34,570 nucleotides of DNA from JANNFX01 sp031380225 (GTDB lineage Bacteria > Pseudomonadota > Alphaproteobacteria > Rhizobiales > Hyphomicrobiaceae): assembly GCA_031380225.1 (NCBI GenBank), contig JANNFX010000144.1, positions 1 to 34,570 of the forward strand, written 5' to 3'. Below, in pieces: positions 14,890 through 24,208 of the stretch. Numbering within the stretch: the stretch's first letter is position 1; each line of letters begins with the position of its first letter. Position numbers and translations under genes: made by a program. The notes beneath the pieces are model-generated. The model did no database searches, had not been told where the DNA came from, and was given only the letters and a program-made list of their open reading frames with translations.

Positions 14890-14930
14890 ACGGCTGGTAG
14901 GCATATTCATGCGCACCAGCCGTACACGAT
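14890..14930. terminator. Convergent terminator between ptsN and the DUF2147 gene
   Basis: A perfect 9-bp stem (14890-14898 with 14915-14923) has an inner GCAT-ATTC-ATGC hairpin, with a short T run from 14930. It lies between the two convergent stops. Confidence 0.55.
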
Positions 14931-14940
14931 TTTCAGCCGG

Positions 14941-15828
14941 TCATTTCTCGCAAGTCACGTCGATCGTCACGTACGGAAGCTTGAGCCGGCATTTGCCGTT
15001 TCCAGTTTTCTTGAGGCCGTAATCGTCGCCGAATTCCATTCCTGCGATTTTTTCTAACAGGTCCTCTTTCGGCGCTTTGGCGTTGTCATCGTCTTGTTCA
15101 GTATCTTCGTTAGAGCTGACCTTCGGCTCAGCGGCAGCTGGAGCTGACGCGACCGGAGCAGGTGCTGAAACAGACGGAGCAGGAACGACGTCTGGCTTCG
15201 GCGCTTCGGTCGCTGGCGGTGGCGCTGGTTTTGTCATCAAGGCCACCGACGGTGACCTGATTGTTTCCGGAGCTGCTGTCTTTTCAGTCGTCACGGACTG
15301 CTTTGCCTTGGTTTCAACGGGCGCGGTTTCTGCCGCCTTAGCTGCCACCACCGTTGTTGGCGTTGCCGCTTTCGGAGCTTCCGGCTGCGGTTTAGCCGCG
15401 GCTTCCGTTACATCGCAGCGGACCAAGCCGGCCGGCGCCTTAGTCCAAATCATGGTCTTGGAAAACAATTTGGTCCCGGCATACCCAACGACGCGCAGCG
15501 TGCCGTCGTTGAGCGGCTTCAATTCAACATCGTAGCGCCGGCCGCGCTCAGGACTATAAACCCAGCCACCATCCCAACGGCCGTTGCCAGCCGGAGCGGC
15601 GTCACCGATGATTTGTTTGCGGCAGCCGCGCGACTTGTCGGCCGGATCTTTGATCCAGACCAAGTGGCCGCACATTTTGCCACCGCAGTCCTTGATCTCG
15701 ATCGCTCCTTTGCCGTTGTCGCTCATCCAGACGCCGGCTGGATCAGCTGCCAACGCCGGGGCCGTCATTGCAGAAATTGCAGCCAATGCAGCTGCGCTGC
15801 TAAGCCAAAAGTTATTTGAGCGGCGCAT
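14941..15828 (-). CDS. DUF2147 domain secreted protein
   Basis: This 295-residue protein has a Sec signal peptide (MRRSNNFWLSSAAALAAI to APALAA). The DUF2147 domain (about 30-135) begins DPAGVWMSDNGKGAIEIKDCGGKMCGHLVWIKDP-like and ends near VVGYAGTKLFSKTMIW, with two internal Cys. DUF2147 is a lipocalin-like periplasmic domain of unknown function. A long Ala/Pro/Lys-rich linker (about 145-250) leads to a conserved-looking C-terminus (MEFGDDYGLKK through LPYVTIDVTCE). Start ATG 15828 is decided by AGGAGGTG 5 nt upstream; a GTG two codons earlier is rejected. Confidence 0.82.
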   Translation of the reverse strand: MRRSNNFWLSSAAALAAISAMTAPALAADPAGVWMSDNGKGAIEIKDCGGKMCGHLVWIKDPADKSRGCRKQIIGDAAPAGNGRWDGGWVYSPERGRRYDVELKPLNDGTLRVVGYAGTKLFSKTMIWTKAPAGLVRCDVTEAAAKPQPEAPKAATPTTVVAAKAAETAPVETKAKQSVTTEKTAAPETIRSPSVALMTKPAPPPATEAPKPDVVPAPSVSAPAPVASAPAAAEPKVSSNEDTEQDDDNAKAPKEDLLEKIAGMEFGDDYGLKKTGNGKCRLKLPYVTIDVTCEK

Positions 15829-15931
15829 AGCCACCTCCTATCGCACGGACAAATCATAACCAGCGCGGATCAGCCCACGCTAGCCTTATCGAGTAGTGTG
15901 CGAGCATAGTGCCGCGGCCCGGCCGCCGTGG

Positions 15932-15949
15932 CTGTTCCCGGCGGAACAG
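15932..15949 (-). terminator. Hairpin downstream of patD
   Basis: CTGTTCC pairs with GGAACAG around a 4-nt loop, 3 nt beyond the patD stop on the minus strand. A second GC-rich fold (15910-15931) follows. There is no T-tract. Confidence 0.35.
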
Positions 15950-15951
15950 GG

Positions 15952-17379
15952 TTAAAGTTTTATCATCACGTGGCGCGGCACCGTGTAATCTTCAAGCGCG
16001 TACATCGACAGATCCTTGCCGTAGCCGGATTGTTTGACGCCGCCGTGGGGCATTTCGTTTAAGAAAATGAAATGCGTGTTGATCCAGGTCACACCGTACT
16101 GCAAGCGCGCCGCCGCCGACATGGCTTTGCCGACATCCTTGGTCCACACCGATGACGCAAGCCCATATTCTGAGGCGTTGGCCCACTCAATGGCCGCTTC
16201 TGGATCGTCGAACCGGGTCACAGACACCACCGGACCGAAGACCTCGCGTTGCACGATCTCATCGCTTTGGAGCGCATTCGCTACCACCGTCGGCTTGTAG
16301 TAATAGCCAGGACCATCAACGTCTGCACCGCCGGCTGTGACTTCAACGTGTCCGGTGTTCCGCGCCCGGTCGACAAAGCTTCGGACTCGCTCCCGGTGCC
16401 GGGCAGAAACCAGCGGTCCGATTTCGTTGTCGTCGTCGTTGGTGAGATTGAACTTGATTGAATTCACTGCACTCGACAGGTCGGCCACTAAGTTGTCATA
16501 GACGCCCTTGCCAGCGTAGATGCGGCACGCAGCCGTACAGTCCTGACCCGAGTTATAATAGCCGAACGTCTTGACGCCTTCGACGACTGAGGCGATGTCG
16601 GCATCATCGAAGACGATCACGGGCGCCTTGCCGCCAAGCTCCAAATGTGTGCGGCGCACTGTCGGCGCCGCGGCCTGGATGACTTTTTGGCCAGTCGGGA
16701 TGCTGCCAGTTACTGACACCATCGCCACGCGCGGATGACTGATCAGCGCCTGTCCAACCGTGGCGCCGCGGCCAGCGATAATATTGACCACGCCTTCAGG
16801 GAAAATACCGGCGATGGTCTTGGCCAGCATCAACGTCGACAGCGGGGTATTTTCAGACGGCTTCAAGACCACCGTGTTACCCGCGGCCAACGCTGGTGCT
16901 AATTTCCAGATTGCCATCATCAGCGGATAGTTCCAAGGCGCGATCTGGCCGATGACACCGATTGGATCGCGGCGGATCATTGAGGTGTAGCCAGTCAAAT
17001 ATTCGCCAGCGATAAGCCCCGTCATAGCGCGAACCGCACCACCAAAATAACGGAAGCAATCCGCGCCGATCGGCATTTCGTCCTGCAACATACGAATGTA
17101 CGGCTTGCCGCAGTTGAGCGCTTCAACGCGGGCAAAGGCCTCGGCGTCCTTGTCAATTGCATCAGCGAGTTTGAACAGGAGATTGGCGCGCTCGCCTGGT
17201 GTTGTGCGCGACCAGGTGCGGAACGCTTTTTCGGCTGCTGTGACAGCTTGATCAACTTGAACCGCGGAGGCTTCTGGCACCGAGGCAATCGTTTCGCCGG
17301 TCCTCGGATTAACAATGGTTTCGGCAACTTCAGTGCCGGCAACAAAAGCGCCGCCGATCAGCATTTGGGTGTCGAGCAT
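15952..17379 (-). CDS. patD: Gamma-aminobutyraldehyde dehydrogenase
   Basis: This 475-residue NAD-dependent aldehyde dehydrogenase oxidises 4-aminobutanal, from putrescine breakdown, to GABA. The oxyanion Asn is in IAPWNYPLMMAIWK, the cofactor loop is VTGSIPTG, the general base Glu247 lies in LELGGKAP, and the nucleophile Cys281 in NSGQDCTAACRIY. The last motif is shared with E. coli PatD (YdcW). Length and ends match the family. Start ATG 17379 follows AAGGAG by 7 nt. It is the last gene of an operon with the ydcSTUV-type transporter, the same content and order as in E. coli, which strongly supports the substrate assignment. Confidence 0.92.
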   Translation of the reverse strand: MLDTQMLIGGAFVAGTEVAETIVNPRTGETIASVPEASAVQVDQAVTAAEKAFRTWSRTTPGERANLLFKLADAIDKDAEAFARVEALNCGKPYIRMLQDEMPIGADCFRYFGGAVRAMTGLIAGEYLTGYTSMIRRDPIGVIGQIAPWNYPLMMAIWKLAPALAAGNTVVLKPSENTPLSTLMLAKTIAGIFPEGVVNIIAGRGATVGQALISHPRVAMVSVTGSIPTGQKVIQAAAPTVRRTHLELGGKAPVIVFDDADIASVVEGVKTFGYYNSGQDCTAACRIYAGKGVYDNLVADLSSAVNSIKFNLTNDDDNEIGPLVSARHRERVRSFVDRARNTGHVEVTAGGADVDGPGYYYKPTVVANALQSDEIVQREVFGPVVSVTRFDDPEAAIEWANASEYGLASSVWTKDVGKAMSAAARLQYGVTWINTHFIFLNEMPHGGVKQSGYGKDLSMYALEDYTVPRHVMIKL

Positions 17380-17429
17380 GAAACGTCTCCTTGTTTTTTC
17401 GGTGTTCTATTTGGCCTTGACTGTTGGGT

Positions 17430-18248
17430 CTATTTCGATGATCCGCCAGTGTGCTCGCCCTCGCGCGTTAAATAGTACGCAGCGAGGATCGGCAGCAGGG
17501 TGACGGCAATAACGAATACGGCAACGACGTTAGTCACCGGCCGTTGACGCGGCCGGATCAATTCGTTCAACATCCAGATCGGCAGCGTCGTTTGCTGCCC
17601 AGCTGTGAATGTGGTGACGATGACTTCATCGAAGGACAGCGCAAACGCCAGCATGCCACCGGCCAACAGTGCGCTGCCAATCTGGGGCAGTACGACGTAT
17701 CGAAACGTCTGGAAGCCATCAGCGCCAAGATCCATCGAGGCTTCGATGATATTGCCGGACAAGCGCCTGAGCCGGGCCACGACATTGTTATAGACGACCA
17801 CAATGCAAAACGTCGCGTGACCGAGCACAATGGTCCAGGTCGAGAAGTCGAGACCCATGATGTCGAACGCTGACCGCAGCGAAATGCCGGTGATAATGCC
17901 TGGCAAAGCGATCGGCAGCACGAACAGCAGCGAGACAGTTTCGCGGCCGAAAAAGTTTGTTCGCGATAGAGCTGCCGCAGCCATGGTGCCGAATATCAGG
18001 GCCAATAGCGTCGCGATGGCTGCAACTTTCATCGACAAAAACAGTGGTGGCCAGATGTCGGGACGTTCAGACCAAGCGACACCAAACCATTTGGTCGTAT
18101 AGCCCGGCGGCGGAAAAGCGAAGCTCTTGTCCTCAGTCGTAAAGGCGTAAACAACGATCATCGCCAGCGGCGCCAACAGGAACACCAGACCGGCAACAGC
18201 CGAAAGTTTAAGGCCCCATCCAGCGCCTGTTCCAACCTCAGAGGACAT
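17430..18248 (-). CDS. ydcV: Polyamine ABC transporter permease YdcV
   Basis: This 272-residue inner-membrane permease of the PotC/YdcV group has about six transmembrane segments. The cytoplasmic EAA loop reads EASMDLGADGFQTFRYVVLPQI, which contacts the ATPase. The family motifs FAFPPPGYTTKWF and ALSFDEVIVTTFTAG are present. Its ATG overlaps the end of ydcU by 11 bp, so the two are co-translated. It forms the channel with YdcU. Confidence 0.92.
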   Translation of the reverse strand: MSSEVGTGAGWGLKLSAVAGLVFLLAPLAMIVVYAFTTEDKSFAFPPPGYTTKWFGVAWSERPDIWPPLFLSMKVAAIATLLALIFGTMAAAALSRTNFFGRETVSLLFVLPIALPGIITGISLRSAFDIMGLDFSTWTIVLGHATFCIVVVYNNVVARLRRLSGNIIEASMDLGADGFQTFRYVVLPQIGSALLAGGMLAFALSFDEVIVTTFTAGQQTTLPIWMLNELIRPRQRPVTNVVAVFVIAVTLLPILAAYYLTREGEHTGGSSK

Positions 18249-19179
18249 CGAAGGCCCCCATGCGTTTGGCGATGGTCAAATAGACGGCCATGATCAGCAT
18301 CGGCACCACTGTAAAGGCTGCTGCAAGTGGAATGTCGCCGGCGGTGCCCTGCAGCGTATAAACCGCTTGACCGATGAAGTACCGCGAGTTGCCGACAATT
18401 TGCGGAATGATGTAATCGCCAAGTGTCAGCGAAAACGTGAAGATTGACCCCGCAACGATGCCCGGCAAGGCGAGGGGGAATATAACCGTGCGAAATGTTT
18501 GCCCGGGGTCGGCGCCAAGATCAGCCGAGGCTTCGAGATAACTTCCGGGTACTCGCTCCAACGCCGCCTGCACCGGCAGGATCATGTACGGCAGCCAGAT
18601 ATAGACGAACACCAAAAACGTGCCGATGTAGCTGAATGATAGCGATGGCCCGCCGATCACCGGCATCGCCAGCAAAGCGCTCAACGCGCCATCAAGGTAC
18701 GTCAGCCCGGCCAGCCAAGTGATGATACCCTCCTTGGCCAGCACCAATTTCCACGCATAAACTTTGACCAGATAACTCGACCACAACGGCATCATCACCG
18801 CGAGATAAAACAGCGCTTTCTTCCAGCCGCGGGCATAGCGCGCCGCATAATAGGCAATCGGAAACGCGATAACGGCTGACGCCAGTGTCACGATCGCGGC
18901 CATCGCAACGGTTCTAAGTATAACGAGAAGATTGGCTTCCTCAAACAGTTTGCCGTAAGTCGAAAGTGTAAACTCGCGCACCACTTGACCAGAAAAATCG
19001 TCAAACGAGTAAAAGCTCTGCAGCAGCAAAGCGAACAGTGAGCCGATGTAGACAACGCCGATCCACAACAGCGGTGGCGCGAGCAGCAGTATGGTGAAAC
19101 GATGAGGGTGAGCAAAAAAATAGTCAGAAATTGCGCCAAGGACGCCCGGCCGGTCAGCGGTAGCGGGCCGTACGGTCAT
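18238..19179 (-). CDS. ydcU: Polyamine ABC transporter permease YdcU
   Basis: This 313-residue inner-membrane permease of the PotB/YdcU group has an N-terminal membrane segment (LLLAPPLLWIGVVYIGSLFA) and about five more. The EAA loop reads EASADLGADPGQTFRTVIFPLALPG, followed by GDYIIPQIVGNSRYFIGQAV. ATG 19179 overlaps the ydcT stop as ATGA, which fixes the start over the longer frame beginning at 19218. Confidence 0.92.
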   Translation of the reverse strand: MTVRPATADRPGVLGAISDYFFAHPHRFTILLLAPPLLWIGVVYIGSLFALLLQSFYSFDDFSGQVVREFTLSTYGKLFEEANLLVILRTVAMAAIVTLASAVIAFPIAYYAARYARGWKKALFYLAVMMPLWSSYLVKVYAWKLVLAKEGIITWLAGLTYLDGALSALLAMPVIGGPSLSFSYIGTFLVFVYIWLPYMILPVQAALERVPGSYLEASADLGADPGQTFRTVIFPLALPGIVAGSIFTFSLTLGDYIIPQIVGNSRYFIGQAVYTLQGTAGDIPLAAAFTVVPMLIMAVYLTIAKRMGAFDVL

Positions 19180-20189
19180 GCTTCGCCGTCCATCGTCACC
19201 ATTGCGGAGCGCGGCCAAACAAGTTGCACGCGGTCACCAGACTTATAAGCGACTGACGCCGACGGCACCGCCGCTACCAGAGAGGTTCCATCACACTCAA
19301 CAGTCAGCCGCGAAACGGAGCCTTGATAGTTCAAAGTTCTGACCGTCCCGCTGGCATTGAAATGATCGGCGGGCGCGGCAGCACCTGGATCGACGACAGC
19401 GATTTTTTCTGGCCTGAGACTGGTCCACTTCGAGAGGCCGCCCAAGCGAGCCGCCGCATCCGGAGCGAGCACATTTGATGAGCCGACGAAATTGGCGACG
19501 AAGCGGGATGCGGGTTTGTCATAGACGTCGGCCGGCGTCCCGGCCTGAACGATCTTGCCATCGTTGAAAATCGCGACGCGATTGGCCATCGACAGGGCTT
19601 CGCTCTGATCGTGGGTCACGAAAACAAACGTAATGCCGAGCAGCTGTTGCAGTGCTTTCAGCTCTTCCTGCATCTGCTCGCGCAGTTTGAGATCGAGCGC
19701 GCCGAGCGGCTCATCGAGAAGCAATACTTTAGGATTGTTGACCAGCGCGCGAGCAAGCGCCACCCGTTGACGTTGCCCGCCCGACAACTGAGAGGGCCGC
19801 CGGTCGCCATAACCGCCAAGCTTGACCATATCTAATGACCGCGCTGCCTTGGCTTCGCGATCGGGTCTGGCTTCGCCTTTGATCATCAAGCCATAGGCGA
19901 CGTTTTCGCCAACCGTCATATGAGGAAACAGCGCGTAGTCTTGAAACACGGTGTTGACGTTGCGCTTGTACGGCGGGACGCCGCCGACATCGTCGCCGAA
20001 AATGCGGATGCCGCCACTATCGGGCTGTTCAAAACCAGCAATCAATCTCAAACACGTTGTTTTCCCGGACCCTGATGGGCCCAGCATGGCGAAGAACTCA
20101 CCGGGCGCAATCGACAGCGTCACACCATCAACGGCACGCACGCTGCCATAATGGCGCGAGACATTTTCGAAGCGAACTGCGTCTGACAT
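19176..20189 (-). CDS. ydcT: Polyamine ABC transporter ATPase YdcT
   Basis: This 337-residue ATPase of the PotA/YdcT type has Walker A GPSGSGKTT, Q-loop VFQDYALFPHMTV, signature LSGGQRQRVALARAL, Walker B VLLLDEPLGALDLKLR and H-loop VTHDQSEAL. A C-terminal TOBE-like regulatory domain (about 240-337) reads LRPEKIAV through RLTVECDGT to VQLVWP. It drives import through YdcU/YdcV. Start ATG 20189 has only a weak ribosome-binding site and lies 75 bp after ydcS. Confidence 0.93.
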   Translation of the reverse strand: MSDAVRFENVSRHYGSVRAVDGVTLSIAPGEFFAMLGPSGSGKTTCLRLIAGFEQPDSGGIRIFGDDVGGVPPYKRNVNTVFQDYALFPHMTVGENVAYGLMIKGEARPDREAKAARSLDMVKLGGYGDRRPSQLSGGQRQRVALARALVNNPKVLLLDEPLGALDLKLREQMQEELKALQQLLGITFVFVTHDQSEALSMANRVAIFNDGKIVQAGTPADVYDKPASRFVANFVGSSNVLAPDAAARLGGLSKWTSLRPEKIAVVDPGAAAPADHFNASGTVRTLNYQGSVSRLTVECDGTSLVAAVPSASVAYKSGDRVQLVWPRSAMVTMDGEA

Positions 20190-20224
20190 CTGGGACCAAC
20201 CGGCACGGCTTGCGGCCAGACGTC

Positions 20225-20238
20225 TTGCCTTAAGGCAA
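20225..20238. promoter_or_regulatory. Palindrome between ydcS and ydcT
   Basis: TTGCCTTAAGGCAA is a perfect 14-bp palindrome in the 75-bp ydcS-ydcT gap. A hairpin after a binding-protein gene often protects the upstream mRNA from decay; that role is inferred here. Confidence 0.35.
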
Positions 20239-20264
20239 AAGCCTAGCCGCAGTCTGCCGTCGTG

Positions 20265-21434
20265 TTACTTGCCGAGGATGGCGATGTAGTCCTTGGCCCA
20301 CTGCGAATACGGCACGCAGGCGCCCTCCTGTTCGCACTTGGCGGTTGGCGTACGCCAGAACCAGATCTTTTCGAAGTTGCTGTAGCCGTTGGTATCGCAA
20401 CCCGCGTCTGTCAGCAGTTCGTTGCCTTTGCAGGCGGCTGGAACTGAGGGAACCGAACCGAACCAGGCGGCAAGGTCACCCTGCACCTTCGGTGACAGCG
20501 AGTGTTCCATCCACTTGTATGCGCAGTTCGGGTGCTTGGCTTCTGCGTGCAACATCGTCGTATCGGCCCAACCCGTCACGCCTTCAGCTGGAATGGTTGA
20601 GGCAACGGGCTTCTTGTCCGCTGCCAGCAGGTTGACCTGGAACGGCCACGAACCTGAGGCAACCACGCCTTCATTCTTGAAGTCGTCAACCTGAACCATG
20701 GCATCATGCCAATAGCGCCCGACCAGTGCCCGCTGACCTTGCAACAATGCGACCACGGCCGCGTATTGATCCTTATTCAGTTCATAAGGGTTCTTGATGC
20801 CAAGTTCGGGCTTCTTCTTCATCAGATAGATCGCGGCATCGGCGACATAAATCGGACCATCAAACGCCTGCACGCGGCCCTTGTTGCTCTTGCCGTCGGG
20901 TAGGTTCTGCTCTTCAAACACGACCGACCAACTCTTTGGTGGTTCCTTGAAGACGGTCGTGTTGTACGCGAGGACGTTCGGGCCCCATTGATACGGTACG
21001 CCGTAGTGGACGCCATCAACCGTGTGCCAGGGCGCGGATTGCAAGCGCTCGTCAACCGTCTTGAAGCTCGGCACCAAGTCAACATTAACAGGCTGCACTT
21101 TTTTACCGGCGATCAAGCGCAGCGATGCATCGCCCGATGCGGTGACCAAGTCAAAGCCGCCCTGGTTCATCAACGTGACCATTTCGTCTGAGGTGGCCGC
21201 CGTCTTGACGTTGACTTTGCAGCCGCTGTCAGCTTCGAATTTTGTGACCCAGTCATAGCCTTTGTCGGTTTCGCCGCGCTCAATGTAGCCAGGCCAGGCA
21301 ACGATATCGACTTGGCCTTCACCGGCGCCGACCGCTTTCATAGGATCAGCCATCGCCGTGAGGGCGCTTAAGCCCAATGCCGTTGCCGACAATAGAGCGG
21401 CCGTAAATTGAGATGTGTTCAATGCTGGCGTCAT
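20265..21434 (-). CDS. ydcS: Periplasmic polyamine-binding protein YdcS
   Basis: This 389-residue solute-binding protein has a Sec signal peptide (about 30 residues, ending near TAMADP). It closely follows E. coli YdcS from memory, with VDIVAWPGYIERGETDKGYD, NVKTAATSDEMVTLM, LVTASGDASLRLI, EEQNLPDGKSNKGRVQA, GVTGWADTTMLHAEAKHP and SPKVQGDLAAWFGS. It delivers putrescine-type polyamines to YdcTUV. Start ATG 21434 follows GGGAG by about 8 nt; the preceding TTG is rejected. It is first in the operon, and the 283 bp upstream presumably hold the promoter. Confidence 0.94.
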   Translation of the reverse strand: MTPALNTSQFTAALLSATALGLSALTAMADPMKAVGAGEGQVDIVAWPGYIERGETDKGYDWVTKFEADSGCKVNVKTAATSDEMVTLMNQGGFDLVTASGDASLRLIAGKKVQPVNVDLVPSFKTVDERLQSAPWHTVDGVHYGVPYQWGPNVLAYNTTVFKEPPKSWSVVFEEQNLPDGKSNKGRVQAFDGPIYVADAAIYLMKKKPELGIKNPYELNKDQYAAVVALLQGQRALVGRYWHDAMVQVDDFKNEGVVASGSWPFQVNLLAADKKPVASTIPAEGVTGWADTTMLHAEAKHPNCAYKWMEHSLSPKVQGDLAAWFGSVPSVPAACKGNELLTDAGCDTNGYSNFEKIWFWRTPTAKCEQEGACVPYSQWAKDYIAILGK

Positions 21435-21717
21435 CAACTTTCTCCCTAAGAGTGCGTGTTATTGTAGTTTGTAATTCGGGCAATTGAGGCTTTGGATCGC
21501 GCTAAAGCGGTCCCGCCGCTGGTTCCACTCAAAGGAATATTAGTTCAATGTGAAGCGGCCCGCCAGCCGGGGCAACAGGTTCTGGCGAACAAAAACAAGG
21601 CAAAACTAAATTGGCGTGACTTATGTTGCGTGCAACTGAGCATCGACGGAGCTGGCCAGCGGGCTAGAGTCCATCCGGCGCGAACAGAACCGGTTCCATT
21701 TGAGCCGGAAGGGTTCT
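21435..21717. other. Intergenic region between ydcS and ubiE
   Basis: These 283 bp on the minus strand hold the 3' side of ubiE and the promoter and leader of the ydcS operon. A short open frame here (21492-21719, plus strand) lacks a ribosome-binding site and a protein-like composition. No clear boxes or operators could be assigned. Confidence 0.4.
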
Positions 21718-22492
21718 AGATCTTCCAGCCCGAATGAATGGCAGCGATTCCGCCGGTCAGATTGCGGTAGCTCACATTGGCGAAGCCAGCGTCACGGATC
21801 AGGCCCGCGAACTTTTCCTGGTTCGGGAATTTACGGATACTTTCGACCAGATATTTGTAGGGGTCGGCCGCGCCGGTCACCAATTCTCCAAGCCGGGGTA
21901 TGACTTCAAACGAATGGATATCATAAACCCTGTCCAGCATCGGCACCTGGCATTCTGAAAATTCAAGACACAAGAAACGGCCGCCAAATTTTAAGACGCG
22001 AAACGCTTCGGCCAAGGCCTTGTCGATATCGGTGACGTTGCGAATGCCAAACGAGATTGTGTAGGCATCAAAGCGGCTGTTCTCAAACGGCAAAGTCTCG
22101 GCGTTGCCCTCAAAAAGGTCAATGCGATGTGTCAGGCTCGCGGCCTCAACCCGCTTTTTGCCAACTGCCAGCATTTCGGGATTGATGTCGCAAATCACCG
22201 CCGTTGTACCTGGCCCGCCGGCCTCGACACTCCTGATCGCCACATCGCCGGTGCCGCCCGCGACGTCCAAGTGCTGGAACGACTGGGCGCCCTTCGGCGG
22301 ATTCAGCATCGAGATTAGATCGGACTTCCATAACCGGTGCAGCCCGCCCGACATCAGATCGTTCATGATGTCGTAGTTCTCAGCGACGCCTGAAAACACC
22401 TCATTGACGAGGCCCTGGCGCTCATTCTCCTTGACCTGGCGAAAACCAAACGAGGTGCCGTAAGAAGAGGACGAATTGGACTGATCTGACAT
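21718..22492 (-). CDS. ubiE: UbiE, ubiquinone/menaquinone C-methyltransferase
   Basis: This protein of about 257 residues is an AdoMet-dependent C-methyltransferase of quinone biosynthesis. Family motifs are present: NEVFSGVAENYDIMNDLMSGGLHRLWK, the AdoMet loop HLDVAGGTGDVA (74-85), the acidic strand VICDINPEML, SFGIRNVTDIDKAL, and the end YRNLTGGIAAIHSGWK. Two ATG codons are possible. ATG 22492 with AGGA about 9 nt upstream is preferred over ATG 22501, which has no proper spacing. The gene directly follows an EF-hand lipoprotein gene and is probably co-transcribed with it. Confidence 0.95.
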
Positions 22493-22509
22493 TCGCGGCA
22501 TCCTACAAA

Positions 22510-23058
22510 CTACCGCCGCCCGGTGGCCCGGTCTATTTGCGCGTCCGTCGGTGCGCCCTCGACAGTCTTCTTTTTCTCCACTGCTACCACTTGAACCGTT
22601 TCGCCACGGTCGATACTGCAGTCGCTATTCTTGTCGAGCAACGCGAAGGCGCGGTTTTGTTTGCCAGTCAGCTCTTCTGTCGTGACTTTGCCATCCGAGT
22701 TGGCATCGTAATATTTCATGTCGGCGATCGAGAACAAACGGTCGGTTTGAGCCATCACGGCAAATTCATCGGACGTCAGCGCGCCATCGCCATTGCCATC
22801 AACTTCATGGACAGCGTTGGTCGCGTATTGTTTCCACTCGTCACACGTTACCGAAGCATCCTTATTAAGATCCCAGGTTTGAGCAGCACCGATAAAAGTG
22901 CGATCGACACCATTTGACGAACTGAACGGCGATCCGGTGGTGAACATGTTTCCAAGACCACTACTGCCGCCGCCGCCGCATCCGGCTAAGCTTACAGCAG
23001 CCGCGCACACCGCAGCGAGGTGGCGCCAAGTTTGTATCGATCGCATGCGATAGGTCAT
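22510..23058 (-). CDS. EF-hand lipoprotein with four calcium-binding loops
   Basis: This 182-residue protein has a lipoprotein signal (about residues 10-27, lipobox LAGC followed by a Gly/Ser run). Four EF-hand-type loops follow: DLNKDASVTCDEW, DGNGDGALTSDEF, DANSDGKVTTEEL and DKNSDCSIDRGE. Loops 2 and 3 have complete D-x-N/D-x-D-G ligands. Loops 1 and 4 deviate at the Gly or final Glu region, and two Cys (in loops 1 and 4) might form a disulfide. A periplasmic calcium-binding role is inferred. Its stop is 17 nt before the ubiE start. Confidence 0.82.
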   Translation of the reverse strand: MTYRMRSIQTWRHLAAVCAAAVSLAGCGGGGSSGLGNMFTTGSPFSSSNGVDRTFIGAAQTWDLNKDASVTCDEWKQYATNAVHEVDGNGDGALTSDEFAVMAQTDRLFSIADMKYYDANSDGKVTTEELTGKQNRAFALLDKNSDCSIDRGETVQVVAVEKKKTVEGAPTDAQIDRATGRR

Positions 23059-23122
23059 CGGTGTCTAGAATCTCCCAAGCCGCAGTGCTAACTGCGAAAT
23101 TAGGCGGATTATGGAGGTTGAA

Positions 23123-23158
23123 ACCGGTTGGAGGCAAGATGCCGCCGCTGCAACCGGT
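23123..23158 (-). terminator. Hairpin between the PilZ and EF-hand genes
   Basis: ACCGGTTG (23123-23130) and CAACCGGT (23151-23158) form a perfect 8-bp stem with a 20-nt loop, downstream of the PilZ stop on the minus strand. Two further T follow. This is a weak terminator call. Confidence 0.35.
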
Positions 23159-23204
23159 AAAGGTAGTCGTGTATTAGGGTCGTCTGTGGCTCAGAAACCG
23201 CGGC

Positions 23205-24125
23205 TTATCCAGTATTACCGCGCAACAGGGCGTCGGATTGGCTGAGTTCATGGTCCAATTGTATGCCACCCTTGTCACCGGCAAACCAAGTTAATCGGCC
23301 CGTGATGACCCTGTTCGGCGGCAAGGTGATCGAAATCTGATCGCCGATCTTAAGTCCCTTGAACTGCCGTAGGCCTGAAAGCCCAAATCCGCCAACTGAG
23401 ACATCGACAAGTGCAACGCGTCCGTGCTCGCCTCGAAACAATGCACTGGCCGCAATTTCGGTCAGATACCGTGGCTTACGCCGCCGTTCAGCCCAGCCTG
23501 GAATGACGATGCGTCCATCGGACTCGACGCATGGACTTTGACCATTCGCGGCTTTTTGCAACAACTCGATGACCTCTGACGCGGCGACGAGAATGTGGCC
23601 AGCGCGGTCGCGGCCATTCAAACGCTCGAAGGCTTTGGCGGCTTCGATTGCCGCCTGGCAGGCGTCTGTGTAAGCGTCGGACAGTGCTTCAACATCGGCG
23701 AATGTGCCCGTCTCCAGGCCCGCGCGATCATACGCTTGTGCGATGCTCAGGCGCTGTCCTAGACCGCGGGCAAGTTCGAAATTCTGCAACAAGATCGCAA
23801 TACCGGACAACGTTGGATGCTGAAGCATTTTGGCCAGTGACGCATTGAACAATGCCATCGCGGGCGGCGCGTAGGCGGCAAGAGCTTGCTCAGGCTCAGT
23901 TTTGGGAAGGAGGCCACGCGTCTGCGTTTCTATGGCCGTTGCGATACTTGCCGACACCGCCGTCATAACTGCCGAAAAACGAAATTCAGCAGCAATTGCC
24001 TGAAGCAACGGCCGGTCATCAGAGGCCAAAATTTCTTGATACGCATCGGCGCCACTGGACGGAAGCTCCGACATTCTAGCCAGGTCCGGCCCGTCGAGAT
24101 GCAGAATCGTTTGCAGATAATTCAT
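23205..24125 (-). CDS. PilZ domain protein
   Basis: This protein of about 306 residues is largely helical (1-210), with no recognised domain. A C-terminal PilZ domain (about 215-300) starts ERRRKPRYLTEIAASA and carries the second c-di-GMP motif as VDVSVGGFGLSG. Together RRxxR-like and D-x-S-x-x-G match the c-di-GMP-binding signature, so a second-messenger effector is likely. An ATG at 24158 would add 11 residues; neither start has a good ribosome-binding site. It lies downstream of infC on the same strand. Confidence 0.82.
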   Translation of the reverse strand: MNYLQTILHLDGPDLARMSELPSSGADAYQEILASDDRPLLQAIAAEFRFSAVMTAVSASIATAIETQTRGLLPKTEPEQALAAYAPPAMALFNASLAKMLQHPTLSGIAILLQNFELARGLGQRLSIAQAYDRAGLETGTFADVEALSDAYTDACQAAIEAAKAFERLNGRDRAGHILVAASEVIELLQKAANGQSPCVESDGRIVIPGWAERRRKPRYLTEIAASALFRGEHGRVALVDVSVGGFGLSGLRQFKGLKIGDQISITLPPNRVITGRLTWFAGDKGGIQLDHELSQSDALLRGNTG

Positions 24126-24208
24126 GGGCGTCTCAACCAGAAGGTGTTGGACGCCCATAGAACCGCTGAAATCGCAAATATTCCGTTTACGAGGTCATTT
24201 GGTCAGTC

